From contig JAJEFO010000123.1 in the NCBI GenBank assembly GCA_022820365.1, forward strand, positions 1 through 60,000: a stretch of DNA of 60,000 bases, read 5' to 3'. Shown here in pieces: positions 9,560 through 18,491 of this stretch. A program made the position numbers and the translations under genes. Positions within the stretch are counted from its first letter, which is position 1. Each line of letters starts with the position of its first letter. The notes beneath the pieces are model-generated. The model did no database searches, had not been told where the DNA came from, and saw only the letters and a list, made by a program, of their open reading frames with translations. Source of the stretch: Silicimonas sp. Lineage in GTDB: Bacteria > Pseudomonadota > Alphaproteobacteria > Rhodobacterales > Rhodobacteraceae.

Positions 9560-11152
9560 CTAAGTCTGTTGACCGATGGCTCGGGCGAGAATGCTCTTGG
9601 TGTCAGCCTCCGCCGACGAGCCGACCCAAGCAATGAACTGATCGGGTCGAACGAGGATCGCGCTGCACCCATAGACCTTCCGAAGTGCGCCGGATTGCAG
9701 CGCCAGCACCTTGAACGGGACGCCAAGGGCTTCCGCCGCGCTTGCGAATCCGGTCGAAAGCGCATTGTCGCCACTGAAATCCATTAGCGTGAAACCTGGG
9801 TCGAGCGCATCCCACAGGTCGCCACCGTCCGGCAGTGCCTGAGGCGCAAGGTGATAGCCCGGCTTGGCTTCGAATCCATGCTTGCCCTTCGCCCCTGACT
9901 GATGTCCGGTCTCGCCAAGGACAATGGGCGAACCCGCATAATGTGGCAGGAACTCGGTCACGTCCGCGTCATCTGCATTGGCTCGCGCGGCCCATGCCCT
10001 GTCGAAGGCCGCCCTGTCCTTCTCCGGGGAAAATTTCCGCGTGAACCCGCGAAAGTCCTCGATCATCCGGCTGATGAAGTCCCGGTTGACCGAGTTGAAG
10101 ACCGGATGACGTTCGGCGGTATAGCTGTCGAGCAAGCCGGCTCCGGCCCAGCCACTTAGGGCCGCATCAATCTTCCAACTGAGGTTACGGGCATCTTCAA
10201 GGCCTGTATTGACGCCGTAGCCCCCGTACGGCGGGTGGCTGTGACAAGCATCCCCGGCAATGAACACGCGATCGTTGCGATAGGTCCGGGCGTGCGAAAT
10301 GCGCAGGTCCCAGAACCCGATATGCTCGAATTCCAGTTCGAATTCCACGCCAACAAATTTGTGAAGGAAGGCATGGAAATCGAAGTTCTCCCGCGTGGCA
10401 CCGTCGGGCACAGGAGCATGAAAAAACCACCCCCCGTTCAGGTCGACACGGCCCAGAAACTGCCAGTAGCCATCCATCGCAGGGTGCATCACATTGAAGA
10501 TCGACTTGCCGGGATAACGTTCAAGCAGGTCGTGCAACTCCATGGAACGGAAGACGAGCAAAGCCATGCGCGGCCCTTCGTGGTCGGTCTCGTTCCGGAT
10601 GCCGCCGACGTCGCGGGTTACCGATCGCGCCCCGTCACAGCCCACTGCATAGGCACCCACCACCACATGCGTCGCGCCTTCGGCCTCGTAGGAAACGCGG
10701 ACGCCGGCATCATCCTGGGTCACGCCGGTGACTTCTGCACCCTGAATGAATGCCACCTGAGGAAGACTTGCAACACGGTCTCTCAAGACTCTCTCGAGAT
10801 TGTATTGCGGCAAGCGCTCGTTGTCGGCGAAGTAGTAGGGTCGCACGCGCGAGCGCTGAAACCAGTCATAGCGGTAGTCGCCGAGAAGGCGGCCGTAGGT
10901 CACGAGACCGGCATTGCCGAATTCAGGCGGGATCGGCGTAGCCGCACGCACTTGATCCGAGATTCCCCAGGCGCGAAAGTGCTCGCCTGTGCGCTGCGTC
11001 AGGTTCTGCCCCTTGGGGATGCGGTGAAGCTCCGTCGTGCGTTCCAGCACGATGCTCTCGACCCCTTTCAGCGCGAGATCAATCGCGAGGCCCAGACCAA
11101 CCGGCCCTCCGCCATTGATGACTACCTGTGAATCGGTCACGGTTCCCCTCAC
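9560..11152 (-). CDS. FAD-dependent aromatic-type monooxygenase (PheA/TfdB/MhpA class)
   Basis: 530 residues. A group A flavoprotein hydroxylase that uses NAD(P)H and O2. The Rossmann FAD motif GGGPVGLGLA is at 14-23, the CDG motif (AVGCDGARSVTR) at about 172, and the FAD-ribityl motif GDACHSHPPYGGYGVNTG at about 300. The C-terminal thioredoxin-like dimerisation domain ends with the typical RPDQFIAWVG. The start is a GTG whose GTGA overlaps the stop of the lipoyl-domain gene, which shows translational coupling. Family members hydroxylate phenols, hydroxyphenylpropionates or similar ring compounds, so the operon probably handles an aromatic intermediate. The exact substrate is unknown. Confidence 0.9.
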   Translation of the reverse strand: MRGTVTDSQVVINGGGPVGLGLAIDLALKGVESIVLERTTELHRIPKGQNLTQRTGEHFRAWGISDQVRAATPIPPEFGNAGLVTYGRLLGDYRYDWFQRSRVRPYYFADNERLPQYNLERVLRDRVASLPQVAFIQGAEVTGVTQDDAGVRVSYEAEGATHVVVGAYAVGCDGARSVTRDVGGIRNETDHEGPRMALLVFRSMELHDLLERYPGKSIFNVMHPAMDGYWQFLGRVDLNGGWFFHAPVPDGATRENFDFHAFLHKFVGVEFELEFEHIGFWDLRISHARTYRNDRVFIAGDACHSHPPYGGYGVNTGLEDARNLSWKIDAALSGWAGAGLLDSYTAERHPVFNSVNRDFISRMIEDFRGFTRKFSPEKDRAAFDRAWAARANADDADVTEFLPHYAGSPIVLGETGHQSGAKGKHGFEAKPGYHLAPQALPDGGDLWDALDPGFTLMDFSGDNALSTGFASAAEALGVPFKVLALQSGALRKVYGCSAILVRPDQFIAWVGSSAEADTKSILARAIGQQT

Positions 11153-11388
11153 GCGCTCTCGACAATGCAGACATCCTGGCCCACGGCCGCGACCTCGTCC
11201 TCGCTGACGAGAACTTCGACCATCACGCCATCACCGGGAGCCTCAACTTCGTTGGACACCTTTTCCGTCTCTACCTCGTAGAGGACATCTCCCATCTTGA
11301 ATCGGTCACCCGCCGCGACGTGCCACTTCGTGATGGTTCCTTCTTCCATGCTCATCCCGACGCGGGCAAGCTTTAGCTTGGCTCTCAT
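11149..11388 (-). CDS. Stand-alone lipoyl-domain protein
   Basis: 79 residues, consisting only of a biotinyl/lipoyl domain. The lipoyl-type context is EVETEKVSNEVEAPGDG with Lys43 as the attachment site; biotin domains carry AMKM instead. There is no peripheral-subunit-binding domain, no acyltransferase domain, and no HxxxD motif. It begins three bases after the E1 beta stop and overlaps the monooxygenase start. In known 2-oxoacid and acetoin dehydrogenase complexes this domain is the N-terminus of a much larger E2, so a free domain here is unusual. It presumably serves as the mobile swinging arm for the E1 encoded upstream. Confidence 0.9.
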   Translation of the reverse strand: MRAKLKLARVGMSMEEGTITKWHVAAGDRFKMGDVLYEVETEKVSNEVEAPGDGVMVEVLVSEDEVAAVGQDVCIVESA

Positions 11389-11391
11389 CTG

Positions 11392-12369
11392 TCACACCTT
11401 GGAAAAAAGCGCCCTTGCGGCAATGACAATGCGCTCGGCATTTGGCAACAAGGGCAGTTCCGCCGACGGCGCATAAGGCATTGCAGTATCCGGCACGGTG
11501 ATGCGCTGAACGGGCGCCTTCAGTTGGGCAAAGCCCTTGTCAGCGAGGATTGCCGCGACATGACTGGCGACCGAACAGGCATCACGGCTTTCGTCCACCA
11601 CGATCGTACGACCGGTCTTTCCAACGCTGGCAAGAATCGCCTCCGTGTCGAGCGGCACCAGTGACTGCAGGTCCAGAACCTCCGCCGACACGCCCAGTTC
11701 CGCCTCAAGCCGCATTGCGGCCTGCAATGTCATCCGGGTCATCGATCCCATGGTTATCAGCGTCAGGTCGCTGCCCTCGTGCAATATGCGGGCTTCGCCA
11801 AGCGGCGTGACGTAGTCGCCGCCCGGGACTTCGTCAGAGTCGCCGCCCCGACCACCGGGTTCAAGAAAGAATGTCGGATTGTCGGAGCGAATCGCTGCCT
11901 TCATGAGACCCTTGGCGTTTTCGGGGGTAGAGGGAACCGCCACTTCGACTCCAGCCAGGTTCATCAGAAGCGAAAAGGGCGTGTCGGAATGCTGGGCCGC
12001 GGTCGAACGCCCGCCGCCATAGTTGGCGATCACTGTTATCGGCAGGGTGACCTGCCCTCCGGTCATCAGTCTCAGCTTCGCCATCTGGTTGGCGATGGCA
12101 TCGAAGCCCGTGTAGATGAAGTTCGAGAACATCAAGTGCAGGATGACGCGACAGCCACAAGCCGCTGCTCCAACGGAGATCCCCGTCAGCGTCTGCTCGG
12201 AGATTGGCGTATTGCGCACCCGATCTGCACCGAAACGATCCAGGAGACCACGCGTGTCGCCGAAGATCGACGCCTCGACATCCTCGCCGATCAGGATCGT
12301 CCTGGGGTCGCGCTCCATCTCTTCGACAAGTGCCTGGTTGATCGCTTGTATGAAGCGCATCCGCGGCAT
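11392..12369 (-). CDS. Thiamine-dependent dehydrogenase E1, beta subunit
   Basis: 325 residues. The beta (C-terminal) half of a two-chain thiamine diphosphate E1 of the acetoin/branched-chain/pyruvate type. Conserved text is the ILIGEDVEASIFGDTRGL block with the catalytic Glu, then NTPISEQTLTGISVGAA, and the C-terminal transketolase-like part with TIVVDESRDACSVASHVAA. The start is the ATG at 12369, one base overlapping the alpha stop (TGATG). The frame is open 29 codons upstream, but that is inside the alpha gene. It is stoichiometrically coupled to the alpha subunit. The acetoin dehydrogenase beta chain is the closest relative I can think of. Confidence 0.92.
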   Translation of the reverse strand: MPRMRFIQAINQALVEEMERDPRTILIGEDVEASIFGDTRGLLDRFGADRVRNTPISEQTLTGISVGAAACGCRVILHLMFSNFIYTGFDAIANQMAKLRLMTGGQVTLPITVIANYGGGRSTAAQHSDTPFSLLMNLAGVEVAVPSTPENAKGLMKAAIRSDNPTFFLEPGGRGGDSDEVPGGDYVTPLGEARILHEGSDLTLITMGSMTRMTLQAAMRLEAELGVSAEVLDLQSLVPLDTEAILASVGKTGRTIVVDESRDACSVASHVAAILADKGFAQLKAPVQRITVPDTAMPYAPSAELPLLPNAERIVIAARALFSKV

Positions 12370-13364
12370 CAGGAACCCATCCGCATCAACTGCTCCGCCG
12401 TGCCGGGATCTGGTGCAGTGCCAGCTTCGCCGAAGGCAACGGCGCCTTCCACGCAAGCGTCCACCTCCATTTCCATGCGTTCACACGCGGTGGCGTCCGC
12501 CGCACCGCGATCAATGATCAGCGCTCGGGTTCTTGCAACTGGGTCCCTTGCGCGCCATGCTTGGATTTCTTCGTCACTGCGATAGGGCGTGGACAGCACC
12601 ATTGCCTCGGCCGAAAAATGCCCCGAATACCGGTAGGTCCGCGCCTCGATGAAGGCTGGCCCGGCACCGGACCGGCAATGATCCACCGCTTCGAGCGCCG
12701 TCCTCCAGACCTCCACCACATCATTGCCGTCGATGTTCCAGACCGGAATTCCAAAGGGCTTGGCACGATCTGAAATCACGCCAGACGTGACCGTGTCGGA
12801 GGGCGAAAACTCGGAAAACCCGTTGTTTTCGCAAACAAAGAGAACAGGCAGCCTCCAAAGCGAGGATATGTTGAGGCTTTCCATCAGCGACCCTTGGTTG
12901 GCTGCCCCGTCACCGAAGAAGCAGACAGCGACACGGCCTTCTCCCTCAAGCTGGTTGGCGAGACCGGCACCTGTGGCAATGCCAAGCCCTGCCCCCACGA
13001 TCCCGTTGGCACCCACGATCCCCTTCGAAAAGTCTGCCACATGCATCGATCCGCCCATGCCACGGCAGATTCCTTCGGCCTTGCCATAGACCTCGGCGAA
13101 CATCGCGTTTACGTCACCGCCCTTTGCCAGGTAGTGACCGTGCCCGCGATGCGTGGAGGTGATCTGGTCACGATCATCAAGATTGGCGCAGATCCCGACG
13201 GCCACCGCCTCCTGGCCGTCGGACAGGTGCACCTGCCCCGGCGTCCGCCCTAGCTTCACGTCGCGGAAGAGCTGTTCCTCCGACTTCCTGATCAAGAGCA
13301 TCCGTCGATACATCTCGATCAGGACTTCGTCGTCGGGCTGAATGTTGGAGGTGCTCGATGCCAT
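12369..13364 (-). CDS. Thiamine-dependent dehydrogenase E1, alpha subunit
   Basis: 331 residues from the ATG at 13364, preceded by GAAGAAGG at good spacing. The frame stays open upstream, but that part overlaps the divergent LysR gene. Thiamine diphosphate and Mg are bound by the motif from GDG (151-153) to NN (180-181), in FFGDGAANQGSLMESL and CENNGFSEF. STHRGHGHYLAKG and GMGGSMHVAD are standard E1 alpha blocks. The enzyme would decarboxylate a 2-oxo acid or cleave an acetoin-like hydroxyketone, then pass the acyl unit to a lipoyl group. It is the first gene of a six-gene operon with overlaps or gaps no larger than 12 bases. Confidence 0.92.
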   Translation of the reverse strand: MASSTSNIQPDDEVLIEMYRRMLLIRKSEEQLFRDVKLGRTPGQVHLSDGQEAVAVGICANLDDRDQITSTHRGHGHYLAKGGDVNAMFAEVYGKAEGICRGMGGSMHVADFSKGIVGANGIVGAGLGIATGAGLANQLEGEGRVAVCFFGDGAANQGSLMESLNISSLWRLPVLFVCENNGFSEFSPSDTVTSGVISDRAKPFGIPVWNIDGNDVVEVWRTALEAVDHCRSGAGPAFIEARTYRYSGHFSAEAMVLSTPYRSDEEIQAWRARDPVARTRALIIDRGAADATACERMEMEVDACVEGAVAFGEAGTAPDPGTAEQLMRMGS

Positions 13365-13490
13365 GGCATACCTTCTTCTCGCCCGTGAACGTAAGCCGAC
13401 GGCGTTGGTTGCGACAATAGCCCCGGATTTACAGGAGAGGAAAGCGCAACTAATGTCTCTCGAGCCTACCGGGAACAAGGGGGCGTGCCC
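13365..13490. promoter_or_regulatory. Divergent promoter region between E1 operon and lysR
   Basis: 126 bases between oppositely oriented genes, the usual place for a LysR-type operator. An inverted pair GTTGCG (13408-13413) and CGCAAC (13445-13450) frames the centre with 31 bases between the arms. That is wide for a single LysR box and may be chance. No strong -35/-10 pair stands out. The position, more than the motif, supports autoregulation and control of the E1 operon. Confidence 0.45.
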
Positions 13491-14453
13491 ATGGATTTCC
13501 GCCAGCTCAAGTACTTTCACGCCGTTGCCAAGCACGAGAGCCTGACTGCTGCGAGCGAGGCGCTCAACGTGACGCAGCCTGCAATCGGCCAGCAGATACG
13601 GAAACTGGAAGCCGAACTTGGCCTGAAACTGTTGACTCGTCATTCACGCGGCATGCGGCCAACCTCCGTCGGCAAAGTTCTGTACCAGCGCGCGGAAGAC
13701 ATCCTTGGCGCGGTCGAAAACACGCGTCGCGAATTGTCCAGACATCGAAACACCAGCGAGGGGACAGTCCGGATCGGCGTCACGCCATCCCTGAGCCGGG
13801 TGCTGGTGCCGCGGCTGATGGAATTGGGATTTGACAGGCATCCGGGCATAACCCTCCTCTTCAACCAGGGATTTCCGGCAGATCTGGAAAGCATGTGGGA
13901 GGCAGGAGAATGCGACTTTGCATTCTTTGACAGGGATGTCGACACGGACGAGGCAGAGAGTCTTCCGGTCTACAATGAGCGCCTGTGCCTGATCGGACCT
14001 CCGAGCCTTTGCGAGCCGTTGCCGGACCCCGTGCCCATTTCGGAAGTGGCAGGGCTTCCGGTCGTGCTTGACGTGCGCGCGATCTGGTCCCGTGAACAGC
14101 TCGAGCGCGGGTTCAAGAAGACTGGCTCGAAGTGGGCCGACCTGATCGAGTGCTCTTCGATCGAGATCCGGCGCGAATATCTCGTGCGAGGACATCGGTT
14201 TTGCGTTGCGCCTATTGCCCAATTCAACGACGAAATCGCCGCCGGGCTCGCCGCACATCGCAGCATTGACTTGCCCAGTTTCAATCGCACGGTCCACCTT
14301 GCCGGACCGCGGGTCGAGAAAATGACGAAAGCCCAGCGCAACATCCGGACACTCATCGTTGAGATCGCCGACGATCTGATCCAGGCCGCCAACGTGGCCT
14401 GGAAACCGCCGGACTGGACATCGGCCGAAAATAGCGATTCTTCTATCAGTTGA
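13491..14453 (+). CDS. LysR-family transcriptional regulator
   Basis: 320 residues. The N-terminal winged helix-turn-helix (1-60) reads MDFRQLKYFHAVAKHESLTA, then AASEALNVTQPAIGQQIRKL. It is followed by the periplasmic-binding-like effector domain (about 90-295). The ATG at 13491 has AAGGGGG eight bases upstream; an in-frame GTG two codons earlier is less likely. It is divergent from the E1 operon and heads the plus strand that leads into the sulfotransferase and aminotransferase genes, so it is the probable regulator of both sides. The inducer would be the pathway substrate or an intermediate. Confidence 0.92.
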   Translation: MDFRQLKYFHAVAKHESLTAASEALNVTQPAIGQQIRKLEAELGLKLLTRHSRGMRPTSVGKVLYQRAEDILGAVENTRRELSRHRNTSEGTVRIGVTPSLSRVLVPRLMELGFDRHPGITLLFNQGFPADLESMWEAGECDFAFFDRDVDTDEAESLPVYNERLCLIGPPSLCEPLPDPVPISEVAGLPVVLDVRAIWSREQLERGFKKTGSKWADLIECSSIEIRREYLVRGHRFCVAPIAQFNDEIAAGLAAHRSIDLPSFNRTVHLAGPRVEKMTKAQRNIRTLIVEIADDLIQAANVAWKPPDWTSAENSDSSIS

Positions 14454-14514
14454 AAGCAATCCCGTCTTTTTTGTGTGCGGCGACCTTTGCATTGTGTCAT
14501 CAGGGAGATTGTCA

Positions 14515-16176
14515 ATGCCGACAGCGCAGTTCCTTGCAGAACCAGTCATCGAACATGGGCCGGAGTACGCGCCACTTGTCGCCCGACTGCGCGTGAAGAC
14601 ATCGAATGCGGACGTGGTCCGTGTCCGTATCGAGCAGAGTGGTGACGCCTGGACGATCTCCTTCCCGGCAGCAGATGGCAGTCATCTGCTGCTTGGGTTC
14701 CATCCTGACGGCGTGGCGAAAGTAACGGTGCAGATCGCCGGGCAGGACGGTGCCGTGACATGGCCGAAGGCAATCGCGCACCGACTCAGGGATGTGCCTA
14801 CCTCGCCGCTCGAAATGCCGCCGCTGCAGACACGTGTCTCCCAGCCGCATCGCATGGCGGGCCGATTCACTTTCCTCACCGTTCGCCGCCGCGCCACGGG
14901 GCGCATTACGGACATGACGGTTGCACAGCGGAAATGGCTCACCCATTGGGGCATGCTTGTCGCGGTCGACAATCAGGGCCAGATGCGCTGGATGCGCAAA
15001 CTCGACCGACGCGCGGCGGGCATCGAGCACTTGGCAAGCGGCAACCTGTTTGTCCATGACACCGAGTCCTGTTCGCGAGAAATCGACGTTGCCGGAGACG
15101 TCATTCGAGCCTGGTACGCCGCGCGACGACCGCAGGGCGCTGAGGAAGGCGGCATTCCCGTCGACGTTCGCAGCCTGCATCATCAGCCCCACCAAATGCC
15201 GAACGGCAACTTCCTTGCACTCTCGGCACACGCAAGGCACGTGAAGGACTGGCCGGCTTCGGTCCGCGAGCCCGACAAGCACAAGGCTGATCGCGAAGTC
15301 GTCGGGGACATGGTGGTTGAGTTCACGCCTGAAGGCGAAGTGGTCTGGAGCTGGGACAGCTTTGACCACCTTGATCCCTACCGCATCGGGTATGATGCGC
15401 TGGATGCGTATTGGCATGTCCGCGGATTTCCAGGCGCGGCCGACTGGACCCACGGGAACGGTGTTGCCTACGACGAAAGCGATGATTCCGTTCTGGTGTC
15501 GCTGCGTCTGCAGGACTGCATTCTGAAGATTGATCGAAAGTCGGGCGAGATAGTCTGGATCCTTGGTAGTCACGATGGCTGGCCTGCCCGGCTGCAAGGA
15601 AAGCTTCTGACCCCGATCGGCGAGAACTTCAGGTGGCCCTGGCACATGCACAACCCGCGGGTCACTTCGGAAGGAACGATCGTGCTCTTCGACAACGGCA
15701 TCTACGGAGCGCGCCCTGGACAGAAACGGATCCCCTTCCACGAAAGCTTCTCGCGCGGCGTGGAGTACCGCGTTGACAAGGACGCAATGTCGGTGGAGCA
15801 GGTCTGGGCTTCCGCCTTGACGGATGCCGATGTCATGGAACGCACCTGGGCCATGGGCGATGCGCACCGGTTGGAAGTCAGCGACACTGCGCTGGTGATT
15901 CACTCCATCGCGATGCCCCATGGCCGCGACGACATCGGGATGGACGAGGATGATCGTTCACTGCGCTACGTCTCTGAATTCCCTTCCCATGCCCGGATCC
16001 TCGAATACAACCGCAAGGACATTAGAGACATCGTGTTTGACATGACCGTGCGTGATGAAAACGACGTGATCCACTGGGAGGTCTTTTCCGGCGTGCGGGT
16101 CGACAGCCTCTATCCCGAAAGCAGCGGCATCAAGCTGGACTTGTGCGACACTCTGCAACAGGAGGGTGCAGCATGA
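14515..16176 (+). CDS. Arylsulfate sulfotransferase (ASST-like)
   Basis: 553 residues. PAPS-independent transfer of a sulfuryl group from one aryl sulfate to another phenolic acceptor, by analogy with ASST. The beta-propeller repeat signatures are clear: HHQPHQMPNGNFLALS, then HGNGVAYDESDDSVLVSLR, then KIDRKSGEIVWILG, then PWHMHNPRVTSEGTIVLFDNG. The catalytic His should be one of those in these blocks. The enterobacterial enzymes I know are exported, but the start here (ATG at 14515, with AGGGAGA upstream) gives no signal peptide, so a cytoplasmic site is implied. The gene is coupled by ATGA overlap to the aminotransferase. Substrate and direction are unknown. Confidence 0.82.
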   Translation: MPTAQFLAEPVIEHGPEYAPLVARLRVKTSNADVVRVRIEQSGDAWTISFPAADGSHLLLGFHPDGVAKVTVQIAGQDGAVTWPKAIAHRLRDVPTSPLEMPPLQTRVSQPHRMAGRFTFLTVRRRATGRITDMTVAQRKWLTHWGMLVAVDNQGQMRWMRKLDRRAAGIEHLASGNLFVHDTESCSREIDVAGDVIRAWYAARRPQGAEEGGIPVDVRSLHHQPHQMPNGNFLALSAHARHVKDWPASVREPDKHKADREVVGDMVVEFTPEGEVVWSWDSFDHLDPYRIGYDALDAYWHVRGFPGAADWTHGNGVAYDESDDSVLVSLRLQDCILKIDRKSGEIVWILGSHDGWPARLQGKLLTPIGENFRWPWHMHNPRVTSEGTIVLFDNGIYGARPGQKRIPFHESFSRGVEYRVDKDAMSVEQVWASALTDADVMERTWAMGDAHRLEVSDTALVIHSIAMPHGRDDIGMDEDDRSLRYVSEFPSHARILEYNRKDIRDIVFDMTVRDENDVIHWEVFSGVRVDSLYPESSGIKLDLCDTLQQEGAA

Positions 16177-17159
16177 ACGGCCTTGCGCCCTTGTCCGTGC
16201 AGGAAATCATGGCAAGCGACCCAGCCCACGTGCCGATGGAGCGCGCGCCGGAATGGATGGAGGGTGCAGCTTACGTAATTGACCGGTTCGTGCCCTTGGA
16301 CGAGGCGGCCGTGCCGATCACCGATCTGGGGCTTGTTCGAGCCGATGCGGTCTACGATGTCGTGTCTGTCAGTCGCGGACAGTTCTTCCGCCTTGCTGAC
16401 CATCAGGCCCGGTTTGCACGCTCCTGCGACCGCATGGAGCTTTCAAATCCATTCACTCAAGCCGAAGAGGCGGCATTGCTGAACGAACTTGTCGCGCGCA
16501 CTGGGCTCAAGGACGCCTATGTCTGGTGGGCGGTCACCCGGGGAGCGAACCTGCCGCACCCGAGCGACCGGCTGCATGCGGAGCGCTTCCAGAACAGGTT
16601 CTATGCCTTCGTGATCCCTTACGTGTTCATCAAGGACGATGCAGACCGGCAGGCAGGCATTCACCTGCATGTCTCGAAGGACTACATCCGCATTCCCGCA
16701 AACGCCATCGATCCCCGCGCAAAGAACTTCTGTTCACTTGACCTGAACATGTCTTTGATGGAGGCGGGCGGCTCCGGTGCCGGGTGGAGCGTGCTGACCG
16801 ACGGGAACGACGTCCTGACCGAGGCGCCAGGCTCGAACATCTTCGTGGTTCGCGAGAACAGGATCATGACTCCGGAGCTTGGCTGCCTTGAAGGAATCAC
16901 GCGGCTCACGACCCTGGAGCTTTGCGCAGAGATCGGGCTGAGCATCGAAGTGGGCACGGTGACCGTAGACGACCTCTTGACCGCGGACGAAGCGTTCCTG
17001 ACTTCCAGCGCTGGCGGCATCCTTCCAGTCTCAATTGTCAACGACCAACCGATTTGCCAAGGGTCCGGGCCAGTCTCGACTCGCATTCACAATCTCTATT
17101 GGGAGAAACGCTGGGCCGGGTGGCACGGCACCTCGGTAGACTACGAGGCAGTCAATTGA
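16173..17159 (+). CDS. Fold-type IV PLP aminotransferase, (R)-amine transaminase-like
   Basis: 328 residues from the ATG at 16173, with AGGAGGG upstream and ATGA overlap with the sulfotransferase gene. The PLP Lys is Lys184 in DPRAKNFCSLDLN. The class IV phosphate-binding and C-terminal signatures are LTEAPGSNIFVV and TSSAGGILPVS. The N-terminal segment AVYDVVSVSRGQFFRLADH (59-77) closely resembles what I recall of (R)-selective amine:pyruvate transaminases of the Aspergillus terreus type, more than branched-chain or D-alanine transaminases. It could remove the amino group from an amine substrate to give a ketone or aldehyde for the dehydrogenases nearby. Confidence 0.85.
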   Translation: MNGLAPLSVQEIMASDPAHVPMERAPEWMEGAAYVIDRFVPLDEAAVPITDLGLVRADAVYDVVSVSRGQFFRLADHQARFARSCDRMELSNPFTQAEEAALLNELVARTGLKDAYVWWAVTRGANLPHPSDRLHAERFQNRFYAFVIPYVFIKDDADRQAGIHLHVSKDYIRIPANAIDPRAKNFCSLDLNMSLMEAGGSGAGWSVLTDGNDVLTEAPGSNIFVVRENRIMTPELGCLEGITRLTTLELCAEIGLSIEVGTVTVDDLLTADEAFLTSSAGGILPVSIVNDQPICQGSGPVSTRIHNLYWEKRWAGWHGTSVDYEAVN

Positions 17160-17590
17160 GGCGATTGAAGGATTTCCACGACGTTGCCGTCCACGTCGCG
17201 TCCATAGGCAAAGACTCCTCCTGCGGGCATCGTCAGCGGCTCGGCATGAAAGGACATGCCCAGCGCCTTCAGCCGCGCAAACTCCGCAGCGCAGTCATCG
17301 ACCTCGAAGCAGACGTGATTGAAGCCCGGCTTCGCAACGGCGAGCTGGCGGTCGGGCAAGCGTTCAGGAAGATCTTCGAATTGAAACAGTTCAAGCCGCC
17401 CCGTCGCGAAGCCCAGCATGACAATTCGTCCGGAACTGCCAGCAGCGGCCAACCGCGTGGTCAACGCCGTGTCACCCGGCCCCCACCGGAATTCTCCAAG
17501 CTGCTCCGCGAAGAAGTTGCATCTGTAGAACCCGGCCAGTCGGTCAGCGTCTTCGGTGACCACGCCCACGTGATGCATGCCAATGATCAT
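17141..17590 (-). CDS. VOC-superfamily protein (glyoxalase/bleomycin-resistance fold)
   Basis: 149 residues. Two beta-alpha-beta-beta-beta modules are visible, with likely metal ligands His in MHHVGVV, Glu in GRLELFQFE, His in GFNHVCFEV and Glu in GNVVEILQ. It is a small metal-dependent enzyme of the glyoxalase, epimerase or dioxygenase type; the reaction cannot be told from sequence. The ATG at 17590 has AGGA eight bases upstream. Its 3' end overlaps the aminotransferase 3' end by 19 bases on opposite strands. It is a single gene divergent from the MBL hydrolase. Confidence 0.85.
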   Translation of the reverse strand: MIIGMHHVGVVTEDADRLAGFYRCNFFAEQLGEFRWGPGDTALTTRLAAAGSSGRIVMLGFATGRLELFQFEDLPERLPDRQLAVAKPGFNHVCFEVDDCAAEFARLKALGMSFHAEPLTMPAGGVFAYGRDVDGNVVEILQSPQLTAS

Positions 17591-17627
17591 GGCAGATTCC
17601 TAAACCGGACTTCTGCGGAGTTCCACC

Positions 17628-18491
17628 ATGGCTGACCGCATCATCCTTCTCGGCACCAAGGGCGGCCCGCGCCTGACGACCGGGTCGAGCTGGCCGTCGT
17701 CATCGGTCATCGAAATTTCGGGACGCCCATATGTCATTGATTGCGGCATGGGAGTGACGCGGCAGTTCGTGGAGGCCGGATTCTCGCTCGCAGATGTGGA
17801 TACGATCCTGATCACGCATCTGCATTCGGACCATTGCCTTGAGCTTGGGCCGTTCCTGCACACCACGTGGGTGTCGTCCCCAAAACGCCAGATCAAGGTC
17901 TACGGCCCGAAAGGCGTCAGGAAATTGATCGATGACTTCCTTGCCGCCATGGCCTGCGACATAGAGGTGCGCATGGCCGACGAACGCCAGCAGGACCCGC
18001 GCGACATGTTCGCCGTCACGGAATACACGGAAGGCCGTGTCTTCAAGGACGATCTGGTCGAAGTTGACGCGCTGCGCGTCGTGCATCCGCCACTGACCGA
18101 AACCTTTGCCCTGAAGGTCAGGGGGCGGAAAGGCATGGTGGTATTCTCGTCGGACACGAGCTATTTCCCGCCGCTGGCCGAATTCGCGAAGGGCGCCGAC
18201 ATTCTGGTGCACGAAATCATGCATCGTGCCGGAACGGAAAGGATGTGCGAGCGCCTGAAATCCATCAAGCCGAACCTGATGGAACACATGATCGCAGGAC
18301 ACACGTTCGGAGACGATGTTGGGCAGATCGCGACGGCGGCCGGTGTTGGGCACCTCGTGGTCCAGCACTTCACGCCAGGAGACGACGAACTGACAGGACC
18401 TGCGGAATTCGAGGCACTCGTTCGGCAGACGTGGAACGGCAAGATGACTGTTGGCTACGATCTCGCAGAAATCGCGCTGCAAGACCGTTGA
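17628..18491 (+). CDS. Metallo-beta-lactamase-fold hydrolase
   Basis: 287 residues. The binuclear metal motif THLHSDHCLE is at about 64-73, with further ligands in the SSDTSYFP block and the final His in VVQHFTPG. The organisation is RNase Z/arylsulfatase-like: some MBL-fold arylsulfatases of marine bacteria have the same THLHSDH architecture. In this sulfate-rich neighbourhood a sulfatase role is possible but unproven; lactone or thioester hydrolysis are alternatives. No signal peptide. GCGGAG lies seven bases before the ATG. Confidence 0.85.
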   Translation: MADRIILLGTKGGPRLTTGSSWPSSSVIEISGRPYVIDCGMGVTRQFVEAGFSLADVDTILITHLHSDHCLELGPFLHTTWVSSPKRQIKVYGPKGVRKLIDDFLAAMACDIEVRMADERQQDPRDMFAVTEYTEGRVFKDDLVEVDALRVVHPPLTETFALKVRGRKGMVVFSSDTSYFPPLAEFAKGADILVHEIMHRAGTERMCERLKSIKPNLMEHMIAGHTFGDDVGQIATAAGVGHLVVQHFTPGDDELTGPAEFEALVRQTWNGKMTVGYDLAEIALQDR

